A stretch of DNA of 64,000 nucleotides. Source: DAHUYF01 sp963789275. GTDB taxonomy: Bacteria > Pseudomonadota > Alphaproteobacteria > ATCC43930 > CGMCC-115725. The stretch lies in the NCBI GenBank assembly GCA_963789275.1, contig CAWBKF010000010.1, forward strand, positions 1 to 64,000. Reading direction: 5' to 3'. Of the stretch, positions 28,451 through 37,310 are shown piece by piece; position 1 is the first letter of the stretch; each line of letters starts with the position of its first letter. The position numbers and the translations under genes are program-made. The notes below the pieces were generated by a model. It was given only the letters and a program-made list of their open reading frames with translations, was not told where the DNA came from and did no database searches.

Positions 28451-28867
28451 CTACCGCAGCGCGACGCAGGTGCTGCCGTCGACCCGTAGCACCGTCTTCT
28501 GCTGGAACCGGGCCTTGTAGCTGGCGATCACGGCATCGACCCGGGCATCGAGCTCCCGCGGGTCGAGCACGACCATGATCAGCAGCTTGCTGCGCTCGCG
28601 ACCGGCGGCATCGCCGGCGCGCTGCTGGCCCACGGCATCGAGGATCGTGAGCCCGTCAGGAAACCGCGGCGTCACCTCCTCGTCGACGAAGCCGAGCCAG
28701 GCCGCGTCGCTGACCTCGCCGCCATCGGGCAGGCTGCGCCCGAAGAACAGCTCGACCACTGGCGCGGCCTCGGCCGGCGGCACGCAACTGGCCTGCCCCG
28801 CCGGCCCCGCGCATCCGGCCAGCAGCGCCGCGACGATCAACCCCGCCCTACCCCATCCTCCCGCCAT
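28451..28867 (-). CDS. DUF3574 family lipoprotein
   Basis: From the ATG at 28867 the product is 138 residues with a lipoprotein signal peptide ending in LLAGC, the lipobox cysteine at about residue 18. The mature part matches DUF3574: VVELFFGRSLPDGGEVSDAA, WLGFVDEEVTPRFPDGLTIL and VIASYKARFQQKTVLRVD. It should be anchored to a membrane facing the periplasm. Function is unknown. It diverges from paaG with 65 bp between starts. Confidence 0.85.
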   Translation of the reverse strand: MAGGWGRAGLIVAALLAGCAGPAGQASCVPPAEAAPVVELFFGRSLPDGGEVSDAAWLGFVDEEVTPRFPDGLTILDAVGQQRAGDAAGRERSKLLIMVVLDPRELDARVDAVIASYKARFQQKTVLRVDGSTCVALR

Positions 28868-28932
28868 CGCCGCCCCTTGCTTGACGCGCCTGGGCGAGTA
28901 TAGGACGCTCGCGCCTGGCAAGGAGATGGGGC

Positions 28933-29721
28933 ATGGGCTTTGCTGCGATTCTCTTCGATATCGGCGACGGCGTCGCCCGCTTGACGCTCAACCGGCCGGA
29001 CCGGCTCAACAGCTTCAATACCGAGATGCATGAGGAGGTCGCGGTCGCGCTCGACACGGTCGAGCGCGACGCCGCGATCCGCGCGCTGCTCATCACCGGC
29101 GCCGGGCGCGGCTTTTGCGCCGGGCAGGATCTCAACCTGCGCGAAGCCACCGCGGGCGGCGATTTCGACACCGGCGCGGCGATCGACCGCTTCTACAACC
29201 CGCTGGTGCGCCGGCTCAAGGCATTGAGGAAACCGGTGATCGCCGCCGTCAACGGCCCGGCCGCCGGCGCCGGCGCCAACCTCGCCTTCGCCTGCGACAT
29301 CGTCATCGCGGCGCGCTCGGCGAGCTTCCTGCAGGCCTTCTGCCGCATCGGCCTGGTGCCCGATACCGGCGGCACCTGGTTCCTGCCGCGGCTCGCCGGC
29401 TCGGCCCGCGCCATGGGCATGATGCTGCTGGGCGAGCCGCTGCCGGCGGCGACCGCGGCGGAATGGGGCCTGATCTGGAAAGTCGTCGACGACGCCAGCT
29501 TGATGGACGAGGCGCGTGCGCTGGCGCTGAAGCTCGCGCAAGGCCCGACCATCGGGCTCGGCCTCATCAAGGAAGCGCTCAACCGCTCGCTCGAGAACAC
29601 GCTCGACGCCCAGCTCGACAGCGAGCGCGACCTGCAGCGCGTCGCCGCCACTTCGGCCGATTTCCGCGAGGGCGTCGCCGCCTTCCTGGCGAAGCGGCCG
29701 GCGCAGTTCACGGGGCGCTGA
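28933..29721 (+). CDS. paaG: 2-(1,2-epoxy-1,2-dihydrophenyl)acetyl-CoA isomerase PaaG
   Basis: The 262-residue crotonase-fold protein has the oxyanion-hole segments GRGFCAGQDLNLREA and NGPAAGAGANLAFACDIVIA and the PaaG-type segment FCRIGLVPDTGGTWFLPRL, whose aspartate replaces the catalytic glutamate of hydratases. PaaG isomerises ring-epoxidised phenylacetyl-CoA to the oxepin form and also acts in beta-oxidation steps of the pathway. Its stop overlaps the paaI start as TGATG, and paaK follows, making a three-gene unit. Confidence 0.88.
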   Translation: MGFAAILFDIGDGVARLTLNRPDRLNSFNTEMHEEVAVALDTVERDAAIRALLITGAGRGFCAGQDLNLREATAGGDFDTGAAIDRFYNPLVRRLKALRKPVIAAVNGPAAGAGANLAFACDIVIAARSASFLQAFCRIGLVPDTGGTWFLPRLAGSARAMGMMLLGEPLPAATAAEWGLIWKVVDDASLMDEARALALKLAQGPTIGLGLIKEALNRSLENTLDAQLDSERDLQRVAATSADFREGVAAFLAKRPAQFTGR

Positions 29722-30170
29722 TGGACGGCAAGTCGCCGGAAGAGCGCCTCGCCGAGGCGGTGGGGCGCGCGATGCTGGCGCAGGATGCGGCCTCGCGCGG
29801 GCTCGGCATGGTGCTGGACGAGGTCGCGCCCGGCCGCGCCCGGATGCGCATGATGGTGCGCCCGGACATGATCAACGGCCATGAGCTCTGCCATGGCGGG
29901 CTGATCTTCACGCTCGCCGACAGCGCCCTCGCCTTCGCCTGCAATGCGGGCAACCGCGTCACCGTCGCCGCCGCCGGCGAGATCCAGTTCGTGAGCCCGG
30001 CGCAGAAGGGCGAGACGCTGGTCGCGGTGGCGCAGGAGCGCGCCGCTACCGGCCGCACCGGTATTTACGATGTCGAGGTGACCGAGCACGGCACGGGGCG
30101 GCTGGTCGCGCTGTTCCGCGGCCGCACCCACCGCATCGACGGCGTCGTCGTCGAAGAGACGCCGGCATGA
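29721..30170 (+). CDS. paaI: Hydroxyphenylacetyl-CoA thioesterase PaaI
   Basis: The 149-residue hot-dog-fold protein has the PaaI-type core RPDMINGHELCHGGLIFTLA with the catalytic segment DSALAFACN. PaaI releases dead-end CoA esters formed from phenylacetate pathway intermediates and so rescues the CoA pool. Start and stop codons overlap those of paaG and paaK (29721; 30167-30170), indicating a tightly coupled operon. Confidence 0.9.
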   Translation: MDGKSPEERLAEAVGRAMLAQDAASRGLGMVLDEVAPGRARMRMMVRPDMINGHELCHGGLIFTLADSALAFACNAGNRVTVAAAGEIQFVSPAQKGETLVAVAQERAATGRTGIYDVEVTEHGTGRLVALFRGRTHRIDGVVVEETPA

Positions 30171-31498
30171 GCGCCGGCCTGCCGAAGGTGGACGCGCCCA
30201 AGCGCAGCGAGCTCGATCCCATCGAGATCGCCAGCCGCGACGAGATCACGGCGCTGCAGCTGCGGCGGCTCAAGGCGACGCTGCGCCATGCCTATGACAA
30301 CGTCGCGCATTTCCGCGACAAGTGCCAAGCCCATGGCGTCCATCCCGAGGATTGCCGCGATCTCGCCGATCTCGCGCGCTTCCCCTTCTCCACCAAGGAG
30401 GATCTGCGCCGGACATATCCCTTCGGCATGTTCGCGGTGCCGCGCGAGAAGCTGCTGCGGCTGCACGCGTCCAGCGGCACCACCGGCAAGCCGACGGTGG
30501 TGGGCTATACCGAGCGCGATCTGCAGGTGTGGTCGGAGCTGGTGGCGCGCTCGATCCGCGCCTCGGGCGGAAGGCGCGGCGATCTCGTCCATGTCGCCTA
30601 TGGCTACGGCCTCTTCACCGGCGGCCTTGGCGCGCATTACGGCGCCGAGCGCCTCGGCTGCACCGTAATCCCGGTCTCCGGCGGCATGACCGAGCGGCAG
30701 GTGCAGATCATCCACGACTTCAAGCCGGACATCATCATGGTGACGCCGTCCTACATGCTGGCGATCGCCGACGAGTTCGAGCGCCAGGGGCTCGATCCCC
30801 GCGCCTCCTCGCTCAAGATCGGCATCCACGGCGCCGAGCCCTGGACCAACGCGCTGCGCGGCGAGATCGAAAGCCGCATGGCGATGCATGCGGTCGACAT
30901 CTATGGCCTCTCCGAGGTGATGGGGCCCGGTGTCGCCAATGAATGCATCGAGACCAAGGACGGCCTCCATCTCTGGGAGGATCACTTCTATCCCGAGGTG
31001 ATCGATCCCGCGACCGGCGAGGTGCTGCCCGACGGCGCGGTCGGCGAGCTGGTCTTCACCACGCTCACCAAGGAGGCGCTGCCGATGATCCGCTACCGCA
31101 CGCGCGACCTGACGCGCCTCTTGCCCGGCACGGCGCGCAGCATGCGGCGGATGGAGAAGATCACCGGGCGCAGCGACGACATGCTGATCATCCGCGGCGT
31201 CAACCTGTTCCCGAGCCAGGTCGAGGAGCTGATCCTGAAACAGGCGGCGCTCTCCGGCCATTACGTCCTCGAGGTGAGCCGGCCGCGCCAGCTCGACGAG
31301 CTCGCGGTCATCGCCGAGCTCAGGCCCGAGGCGACGCCCAACAGCGCCGAGGCCGAGGCGCGCATCGCCGCCGCGCTCGCCCATGACATCAAATCGCTGA
31401 TCGGCGTCAGCGCACGCGTCGAGATCGTGCCGGTGGGCAAGATCGAGCGCTCAATCGGCAAGGCCAAGCGCGTCGTCGACCTCAGGCCCAAGGGCTGA
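30167..31498 (+). CDS. paaK: Phenylacetate-CoA ligase PaaK
   Basis: The 443-residue adenylate-forming enzyme has the P-loop-like motif LHASSGTTGKPTVVGYTERD, YGYGLFTGGLGAHYGAERLG, the DIYGLSEVMGPGVANEC segment and the C-terminal RSDDMLIIRGVNLFPSQVEE characteristic of PaaK. It activates phenylacetate to phenylacetyl-CoA in the cytoplasm. The ring-epoxidase genes paaABCDE and paaZ are not in the window, so only part of the pathway is encoded here. Confidence 0.93.
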   Translation: MSAGLPKVDAPKRSELDPIEIASRDEITALQLRRLKATLRHAYDNVAHFRDKCQAHGVHPEDCRDLADLARFPFSTKEDLRRTYPFGMFAVPREKLLRLHASSGTTGKPTVVGYTERDLQVWSELVARSIRASGGRRGDLVHVAYGYGLFTGGLGAHYGAERLGCTVIPVSGGMTERQVQIIHDFKPDIIMVTPSYMLAIADEFERQGLDPRASSLKIGIHGAEPWTNALRGEIESRMAMHAVDIYGLSEVMGPGVANECIETKDGLHLWEDHFYPEVIDPATGEVLPDGAVGELVFTTLTKEALPMIRYRTRDLTRLLPGTARSMRRMEKITGRSDDMLIIRGVNLFPSQVEELILKQAALSGHYVLEVSRPRQLDELAVIAELRPEATPNSAEAEARIAAALAHDIKSLIGVSARVEIVPVGKIERSIGKAKRVVDLRPKG

Positions 31499-31576
31499 CC
31501 CCGGGAGGGCTGTCTTGCATCCGGCACCGCGCCGCCCGACATTATGCGCAACGGCCTTCAGCCGATGGGGACGAGA

Positions 31577-32525
31577 ATGTCGCGAGGACGGAATTTGGCG
31601 GCCGCGCTGCTCTGCGCGGTGATCCTGCTCAGCCCGGCGCTGGCCGCGGCACGCGCCGGCGGCAGCTACAGCTCCGGCGGCATGGGCTATTCCAGCCAGG
31701 GCAGCCTCGGCTCGCGCACCTACAACTATAATGGCGGCCAGGCCATCGACCGCAGCACGACGCCGCAAAGCCAGAACAGCTCGCCCTATTACGGCGGGCA
31801 ATATGGCGGCTTCGCCCAGAGCCACCCCTTCCTCACCGGGCTTGCCGGCGCCTTCTTCGGCTCCTGGCTCGGCTCGCTGCTGTTCCCGCATTGGGGGTAT
31901 GGCTACGGCATGGGCTTCGGCCATGTCTTCGGCTCGCTGTTCTCCTGGATCATCCTGCTCGTCATCCTGTCGATGGTGTTCCGCCGCTTCCGCCGCAGCC
32001 ACGGGCCGCTCACCGCGGCGCCGCTGGCCGGCATGGGCTTCGGCGCGCCCGGCCCGGTCTCGGGCTATGGCGGCGGTGGCCTCTGGCGGCGGCGTCCAGA
32101 GCCGCGATCTCGCGGTGAGCGCCGCCGATTACGCCGCCTTCGAGGCCATCCTGAAGGCGGTGGAAGAGGCCTGGAGCCACGGCGATCTGCGCACGCTCGG
32201 CCATTATACGACGCCGGAGATGCTGGGATATTTCAGCGAGGAGCTCGCCGGCAACGCCAGCCAGGGCGTCGAGAACCATGTCGAGCGGCTCGAGCTCATC
32301 AACGGCGATGTGCGCCAGGCCTGGGATGAGGGCGCGCTGCAATATGCCACCTGCCTGCTGCACTGGCGCGCGCTCGACTACACCGTGCGCAACGACCGCA
32401 GATCGGGCGAGCCCGGCTGGCTGGTCGAGGGCGATGTCGAGCATCCGAGCGAGGCGCAGGAGCTCTGGACCTTCGCCCGCAGCCCCGGCGGCCACTGGCT
32501 GCTCTCGGCGATCCAGCAAATCTAG
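31577..32525 (+). CDS. Tim44-like domain membrane protein, one frameshift
   Basis: The first half encodes a signal peptide (LAAALLCAVILLSPALAAAR), a Gly/Ser/Tyr-rich linker and two hydrophobic segments (FLTGLAGAFFGSWLGSLLFP; LFSWIILLVILSMVFRRF). At about 32075-32085 the frame shifts by one inserted base and continues as a Tim44/Mba1-like domain: FEAILKAVEEAWSHGDLRTL, YFSEELAGNASQGVENHVER, ending GGHWLLSAIQQI. Bacterial members of this group are inner-membrane proteins of unknown function. I chose the ATG at 31577 because GGGGACGAGA precedes it. The break is probably a sequencing error since both halves are well preserved. Confidence 0.8.
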
Positions 32526-32645
32526 CGCAACGCGAAGGTCGCGGCGGCACAGCGTCGTCGCAGCGCGGGCCGCCGTGCCGGCTGGCCGCCGGCGCCTTGC
32601 ATCCCCGCCCCGGACCGGCCATGGATCGCGGCGGGAGGCGCTTTC

Positions 32646-33809
32646 ATGACCCATCTCACCGCCGAGCAGCACCGCATCCGCGACGCCATCGCGCGGCTGT
32701 GCGAAGGCTTCGACGACGCCTACTGGCTCGAGCGTGACCGCGAGGGCGGCTTTCCCGAGGCGTTCTACGCCGCCATCGCCGAGGGCGGCTGGCTCGGCAT
32801 CGCCATGCCGGAGGAGTTCGGCGGCGCCGGGCTCGGCATCGCCGAGGCGGCGGTGATGATGCAGGCGGTCGCGCAATCCGGCGCCGGCTTCAGCGGCGCC
32901 TCGGCGCTGCATATGAACATCTTCGGCCTCAATCCCGTGGTGAAGTTCGGCACGTCCGAGCAGAAGCGGCGCTTCCTGCCGCCCTTGATCCGCGGCGCGG
33001 AGAAGGCGTGCTTTGCCGTCACCGAGCCCGATGTCGGCCTCGATACCACCCATCTCAAGACCAAGGCGGTGCGCCGCGGCGACCACTATGTCGTCTCCGG
33101 CCGCAAGATCTGGATCTCGACGGCGCAGGTGGCGCATAAGATGCTGCTGCTGGCGCGCACCACGCCACTCGACGAGGCGAAGCAGCCGAGCGACGGCATC
33201 AGCCTGTTCTACACCACGCTCGACCGCAGCCGGGTCGAGGTGCGCGAGATCGCCAAGATGGGGCGCAAGGCGATCGATTCGAACATGCTGTTCATCGATG
33301 CGCTCGAAGTGCCGCGCGCCGATCTCATCGGCGAGGAGGGCAAGGGCTTCCAGCAGATCCTGCACGGCATGAATCCGGAGCGCATCCTGATCGCCGCCGA
33401 GGCGGTGGGCCTGGGCTTCGCCGCGCTCGACAAGGCCGCTGCCTATGCGCGCGAGCGCGTCGTCTTCGGCCGGCCGATCGGGCAGAATCAGGGCATCCAG
33501 CACCCGCTGGCCCACAGCTGGGCCGAGCTCAAGGCGGCGGAGCTGATGGTGCGCCACGCGGCGGCGCTCTACGACGCCGACCAGCCGTGCGGCGCCGAGG
33601 CCAACGCCGCCAAATATCTCGCCGCCGAAGCCTGCTGGCGGGCGTGCGAGACCGCGATCATGACCCACGGCGGCATGGGCTATGCGCAGGAGTATCACGT
33701 CGAGCGCTATCTGCGCGAGGCGCAGATCGCGCGCATCGCGCCGGTAAGCCCGCAGCTGGTGCTGTGCTACATCGCCGAGCGCGTGCTGGGATTGCCGAAA
33801 TCCTACTGA
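32646..33809 (+). CDS. Acyl-CoA dehydrogenase family protein
   Basis: The 387-residue flavoenzyme shows the three-part ACAD fold: helical N-terminal domain (GIAMPEEFGGAGLGIAEAAV), middle beta domain with FAVTEPDVGLDTTHLKTKAV and the FAD-contact segment YVVSGRKIWISTAQVA, and C-terminal helical domain with RVVFGRPIGQNQGIQHPLAH and MTHGGMGYAQEYHVERYLRE. It oxidises an acyl-CoA at the alpha-beta bond and passes electrons to ETF. A paralogue of similar length lies at 37311-38468. The specific substrate cannot be read. Confidence 0.92.
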   Translation: MTHLTAEQHRIRDAIARLCEGFDDAYWLERDREGGFPEAFYAAIAEGGWLGIAMPEEFGGAGLGIAEAAVMMQAVAQSGAGFSGASALHMNIFGLNPVVKFGTSEQKRRFLPPLIRGAEKACFAVTEPDVGLDTTHLKTKAVRRGDHYVVSGRKIWISTAQVAHKMLLLARTTPLDEAKQPSDGISLFYTTLDRSRVEVREIAKMGRKAIDSNMLFIDALEVPRADLIGEEGKGFQQILHGMNPERILIAAEAVGLGFAALDKAAAYARERVVFGRPIGQNQGIQHPLAHSWAELKAAELMVRHAAALYDADQPCGAEANAAKYLAAEACWRACETAIMTHGGMGYAQEYHVERYLREAQIARIAPVSPQLVLCYIAERVLGLPKSY

Positions 33810-33851
33810 CCGGCCGGTCCTTCGGCCGGGGCGCCGCTCATGTCGGGATCG

Positions 33852-34277
33852 CTATTCCTGCCAGCGAGGGCCCGGGTTCCTGCCTTCGACATAATTCTTC
33901 AGCCGATGCATCAGCTCGCCCCAGGTCGAGTTGCACCGGGCGTAGAAATCGCTGATCGACTTCCAGCCGCTATGGGTGAAGCGAAGCATGGTAGCGCGGT
34001 CTTCGCGGGCGATGGTCCAGGTCAGCGTCGTCCCGTTCCATTCCGGCTGGTCGCCCTGACACGTCCAGACGACCTGCTTTCCAGGCTCGAGCGCCTCGAT
34101 CGTCATGCGGTAAACCACCTGCCGCTTTTCGAAGCCGAATTCCGCCGTGCCGCCCACCCGCTCGTCCGCACGGGCATCCGCCGTCCACCAGCCGCGCAAT
34201 CCCGCCTCGGTGGCAAGCGCGGCATAGACCTTGTCGGGCGGCGCATCGATCGGTATCTGGTGCCTGATGTCGGCCAT
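33852..34277 (-). CDS. SRPBCC (AHSA1-type) domain protein
   Basis: The 141-residue protein begins MADIRHQIPIDAPPDKVYAA, the opening strand and helix of the START/AHSA1 fold, and contains GLRGWWTADA and YRMTIEALEPGKQVVWTCQG, typical of this hydrophobic-pocket family. AGGAGGAACC immediately before the ATG at 34277 decides the start over the ATG at 34292. It follows the DUF899 gene on the same strand after 54 bp, a common pairing. The ligand is unknown. Confidence 0.87.
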   Translation of the reverse strand: MADIRHQIPIDAPPDKVYAALATEAGLRGWWTADARADERVGGTAEFGFEKRQVVYRMTIEALEPGKQVVWTCQGDQPEWNGTTLTWTIAREDRATMLRFTHSGWKSISDFYARCNSTWGELMHRLKNYVEGRNPGPRWQE

Positions 34278-34331
34278 GGTTCCTCCGGTCATGTTGCGAG
34301 ACGCGATGTGGAATCTCAGCGCTTGTCAGCG

Positions 34332-35048
34332 TCACCGTTCCTTGCCGGCGGCGTATTCGTCGTGCCGGCGCACCCAGAATGGTCCGCGATCGCCTTCGTC
34401 ACGCCCTTTGGGGACGAGATCGAGCAGGTTGTACGCCGTATTGATCATGTCGATGCCGCGCGCATAGGTCGAATAGGTGTGGAACACGCGGCCTGCGGGG
34501 TCCTTGTAGAAGACGCTGAGCCCTTCCCGCTCCGAGATGTCCGGAGCTTGCGTGGCGAAGTTGTAAACCGCCTCTTTCGCGTTCAGCGCGTCTTCCGTGA
34601 ACGATACCTGGAAATCGAAATTGAAATCGGTTCCGAGCGACGAGACCCAGTCGAAAGTCCATCCCATGCGCTGCTCATAGGCCGCCAGCTTGGCGTAAGG
34701 TGCCCGCGAGACGGCGATCATCGTCACGTCGCGCTGATTGAGGTGAACGATGACCTCGTCGAAATTGTCGGCCCAAAAGGAGCAGTGCGGACAGCCCGCA
34801 TCCCATGTCGGGCCGAACATGAAATGATAGACGACGAGCTGGCTCCTGCCGTCGAAGAGTTGCGCCAGTGTCCGCTCGCCGCGCGGCCCGTCGAAAACAT
34901 AGTCCTTGTCGATGGCGACCCATGGCAGATCACGCTGCTGCTGACTCATGTGGTCGCGCAGGCGGGTGAACTCCTTCTCCTTGACGAGGAGGCGCTTGCG
35001 CGCCTCGATCCACTCGCTCCTGGACACGATCTTGTGATTGAGCGTCAT
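34332..35048 (-). CDS. DUF899 family thioredoxin-like protein
   Basis: The 238-residue protein matches DUF899: RDLPWVAIDKDYVFDGPRG, LVVYHFMFGPTWDAGCPHCS with a CPHC pair in the thioredoxin active-site position, FWADNFDEVIVHLNQRDVTM and LSVFYKDPAGRVFHTYSTYA. GAGGAGAGG precedes the ATG at 35048. Family members are predicted redox or dithiol-type proteins of unknown role. It forms a unit with the SRPBCC gene downstream and is divergent from the PucR-type regulator, which may control it. Confidence 0.88.
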   Translation of the reverse strand: MTLNHKIVSRSEWIEARKRLLVKEKEFTRLRDHMSQQQRDLPWVAIDKDYVFDGPRGERTLAQLFDGRSQLVVYHFMFGPTWDAGCPHCSFWADNFDEVIVHLNQRDVTMIAVSRAPYAKLAAYEQRMGWTFDWVSSLGTDFNFDFQVSFTEDALNAKEAVYNFATQAPDISEREGLSVFYKDPAGRVFHTYSTYARGIDMINTAYNLLDLVPKGRDEGDRGPFWVRRHDEYAAGKER

Positions 35049-35213
35049 CAGACCTCTCCTCAACGAGGATTGGCGCAAGGTTGGCGCGGTTGCGCGCGAG
35101 ATCGCCCTTTGCGCCGATACTCGGCGGGCTCCAGATATCCAGAAAGGCGCCGCTTGATCAATTGGTTAGAATCAATATAACGTCGCGTGTCGCATTGTGG
35201 AGTTGCACAATCG

Positions 35214-36536
35214 ATGCGGACGATGCGCGCCGGCATGTTGGTCCGTCAGTGGCGGGAGCGCTTTCGGAAGGACGCGCTCGCCGCCAGCGTGATCGTCGAT
35301 CTGCGCGGGCGAAGCGCCGAGATCTGGCGGCGCGCCTTCGAGCTGATGCAGCGGGAAAGTCCCGAATATCGCAATTCGGTCGATGATGAATTCGCCCAGG
35401 AATTGAAGACCCACTGCGGTGAGCTTCTGAAGACGATCGTCGCGATTGCCGACGGTCGCGCGAAAGAACTCGGAACCGACCCGTTTGATTTCGTGCGCAC
35501 GCACGCCGAATGGCGCGCACGCCACCACGTGCCACTCCTCGCATCGCTCGACGCTTACCGCCTCGCTCACCGCATCTATTGGGAGATCACGCGCGAGACG
35601 TTGCTCCGGCATTCCCACCCGAAAACGGCGATGCCCTCTTTGGCAACACTGTCGGATTTCTGGATCGAGTTGTTTGACTATGTCGGCGCCGTCCTGGCGC
35701 AAGCGCATGCCGTCGAAGACGGATTGGTCGCTGCCCAAGGCACGCAGACCTATGTCGACCTGATCGACGATCTCTTGCGCGGACTCCACCCAAGAGATCC
35801 GCAGGCGCAGCGACTTTGCGCCATGTGCGGAATTCGCTCCGGCGCGTCGATGGCGGTGCTCGTCGCCCGACCGCGCTCATCGGAAAACGGCGCGCCGATC
35901 GACCTCGAGGTGACGCTGCGCTCGTTGGTCCGCCTGATCGAGCAGGTGCTCCCCGCGGCGAGCTTTGGCAAGCTGATCGACATTCGAAACGACGAGGTCA
36001 CGGCGATTATCTGCAGCAAGACCGACACGGCCCGCACTCTCGTGCAGGCCTTGCGCCGGCACGCCTTCCTGCGGCGCGCGCCAGCGAGACCCGCGCCGCG
36101 CATTGGCGTCGGCCTGGACACGAGCGAAATCCCGCAGCTTCCGCGATCCCTGGAGGAAGCGAGGCTCGCGCTGGAATTTGCTACCACCGAGCAGCCTCTC
36201 ATGCATTTCGGCGATATCGATGTGCTGGAGCTGCTCGTCCAGCGCGCCGACCGTGCCGCCTTCCGTCTCATTCCCGACTGGGCACGGCACTTCCATCCGA
36301 CGAGCGATGGCCAATCGCGGGAGATGCTGCGCACGATCCGGACCTTCGCCGATTGCAATTTCAACGTGAAGAAAACCGCGCGGGGCCTCGGCGTACACAC
36401 GAACACCGTCTATTTCCGCCTTAATCGCGTCAAAAAACTCACCAACATCGATCCCAGGACCTATTCCGGGATATCGCATTTGCTGACGGTGCTGCGGCTG
36501 CACCAGCTTGGCAGCGCGCCGCGCAATGGCAGCTGA
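35214..36536 (+). CDS. PucR/CdaR-type transcriptional regulator
   Basis: The roughly 440-residue protein ends with a PucR C-terminal helix-turn-helix (about residues 375-430: ADCNFNVKKTARGLGVHTNT, VYFRLNRVKKLTNIDPRTYS). A GGDEF-like CdaR middle domain (about 195-330) precedes it, and the N-terminal 180 residues are a helical sensor region. Regulators of this layout control catabolic genes. A GTG at 35187 is an alternative start. Divergence from the DUF899-SRPBCC pair (165 bp between starts) suggests that pair as a target; this is inference. Confidence 0.85.
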   Translation: MRTMRAGMLVRQWRERFRKDALAASVIVDLRGRSAEIWRRAFELMQRESPEYRNSVDDEFAQELKTHCGELLKTIVAIADGRAKELGTDPFDFVRTHAEWRARHHVPLLASLDAYRLAHRIYWEITRETLLRHSHPKTAMPSLATLSDFWIELFDYVGAVLAQAHAVEDGLVAAQGTQTYVDLIDDLLRGLHPRDPQAQRLCAMCGIRSGASMAVLVARPRSSENGAPIDLEVTLRSLVRLIEQVLPAASFGKLIDIRNDEVTAIICSKTDTARTLVQALRRHAFLRRAPARPAPRIGVGLDTSEIPQLPRSLEEARLALEFATTEQPLMHFGDIDVLELLVQRADRAAFRLIPDWARHFHPTSDGQSREMLRTIRTFADCNFNVKKTARGLGVHTNTVYFRLNRVKKLTNIDPRTYSGISHLLTVLRLHQLGSAPRNGS

Positions 36537-36613
36537 TGGCGCAAAGCGCTCCGAGTTGTCGCCGGCACGGCAGAGGCGCTATCCTCGGCCGAGGGCGACC
36601 CCTGGAGGAAACC

Positions 36614-37000
36614 ATGCCGCTTACCCAGCTCAACCACGTCACCGTGCGCACCGACGATCTCGAGGGTACGCGCGATTTCTACAGCGAGGTCCTGGGATTG
36701 AGGGACGGCGAGCGGCCGCCGCTCACCTTTCCGGGATATTGGCTCTATTGCGGCGAGCAGGCGGTGGTGCATCTGGTGCCACGCAGCGCCGGGATCGGCG
36801 CGGGGCCGGGCGACACCACCGGCAATTTCGACCATGTCGCCTTCGTCGCCGATGATTTCGAGGGCATGCGCGCCCGCTTCCAGCGCATGGGGCTCAAATT
36901 CCGCGAGCAGGAAGTGCCGGGCATCCGGCTGCGCCAGCTCTTCGTCCAGGACCCCAATAAGGTGATGATCGAGATTAATTTTCCCTCTCCCAAAGGCTGA
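36614..37000 (+). CDS. VOC (glyoxalase/bleomycin resistance) family protein
   Basis: The 128-residue protein has the vicinal-oxygen-chelate fold: LNHVTVRTDDLEGTRDFYSE with metal-ligand His8, WLYCGEQAVVHLV, the second half starting FDHVAFVADDFEGMRARFQR and the C-terminal ligand in VMIEINF. GGAGGAAACC before the ATG at 36614 fixes the start. It may act as a small dioxygenase or lyase, but the substrate is unknown. Confidence 0.9.
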   Translation: MPLTQLNHVTVRTDDLEGTRDFYSEVLGLRDGERPPLTFPGYWLYCGEQAVVHLVPRSAGIGAGPGDTTGNFDHVAFVADDFEGMRARFQRMGLKFREQEVPGIRLRQLFVQDPNKVMIEINFPSPKG

Positions 37001-37139
37001 CGCCGGTTTCCCTTTCGCGCCCCCTGCCCTAAAGAGCGAGCCCGTGGCCGGCATGTCACGATGATGCCGCGATTCCATCACGGTGGGACCAAACTCTGCC
37101 GTTAGACGTTAGCTGCTTCGGGAGGACAACCGGAGCGGG

Positions 37140-37301
37140 ATGGGTATGATCATGTCGAGTCTGGGCTGGGCAATCGTACTGGTGGGTGTGACCTTGGCAG
37201 GCGATGTCGCGTGGTCGGAGTTCCGCGCGCGCAAAAGCCGGCGGGAGGCCGAGAGGCGCGGCAGCACTCTGACGGCGAAATTCGGCATCCGCCGGCACTA
37301 G
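37140..37301 (+). CDS. Small single-pass membrane protein, 53 aa
   Basis: A short frame encodes one hydrophobic segment (LGWAIVLVGVTLAGDVAW) followed by a strongly basic tail (EFRARKSRREAERR) and ends at 37301. GGAG lies just upstream; the start may be the ATG at 37140 or 37146. The organisation of a membrane helix with a cytosolic positive tail is sensible for a real protein. No family is recognisable. Confidence 0.55.
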   Translation: MGMIMSSLGWAIVLVGVTLAGDVAWSEFRARKSRREAERRGSTLTAKFGIRRH

Positions 37302-37310
37302 CCGGGGCGC

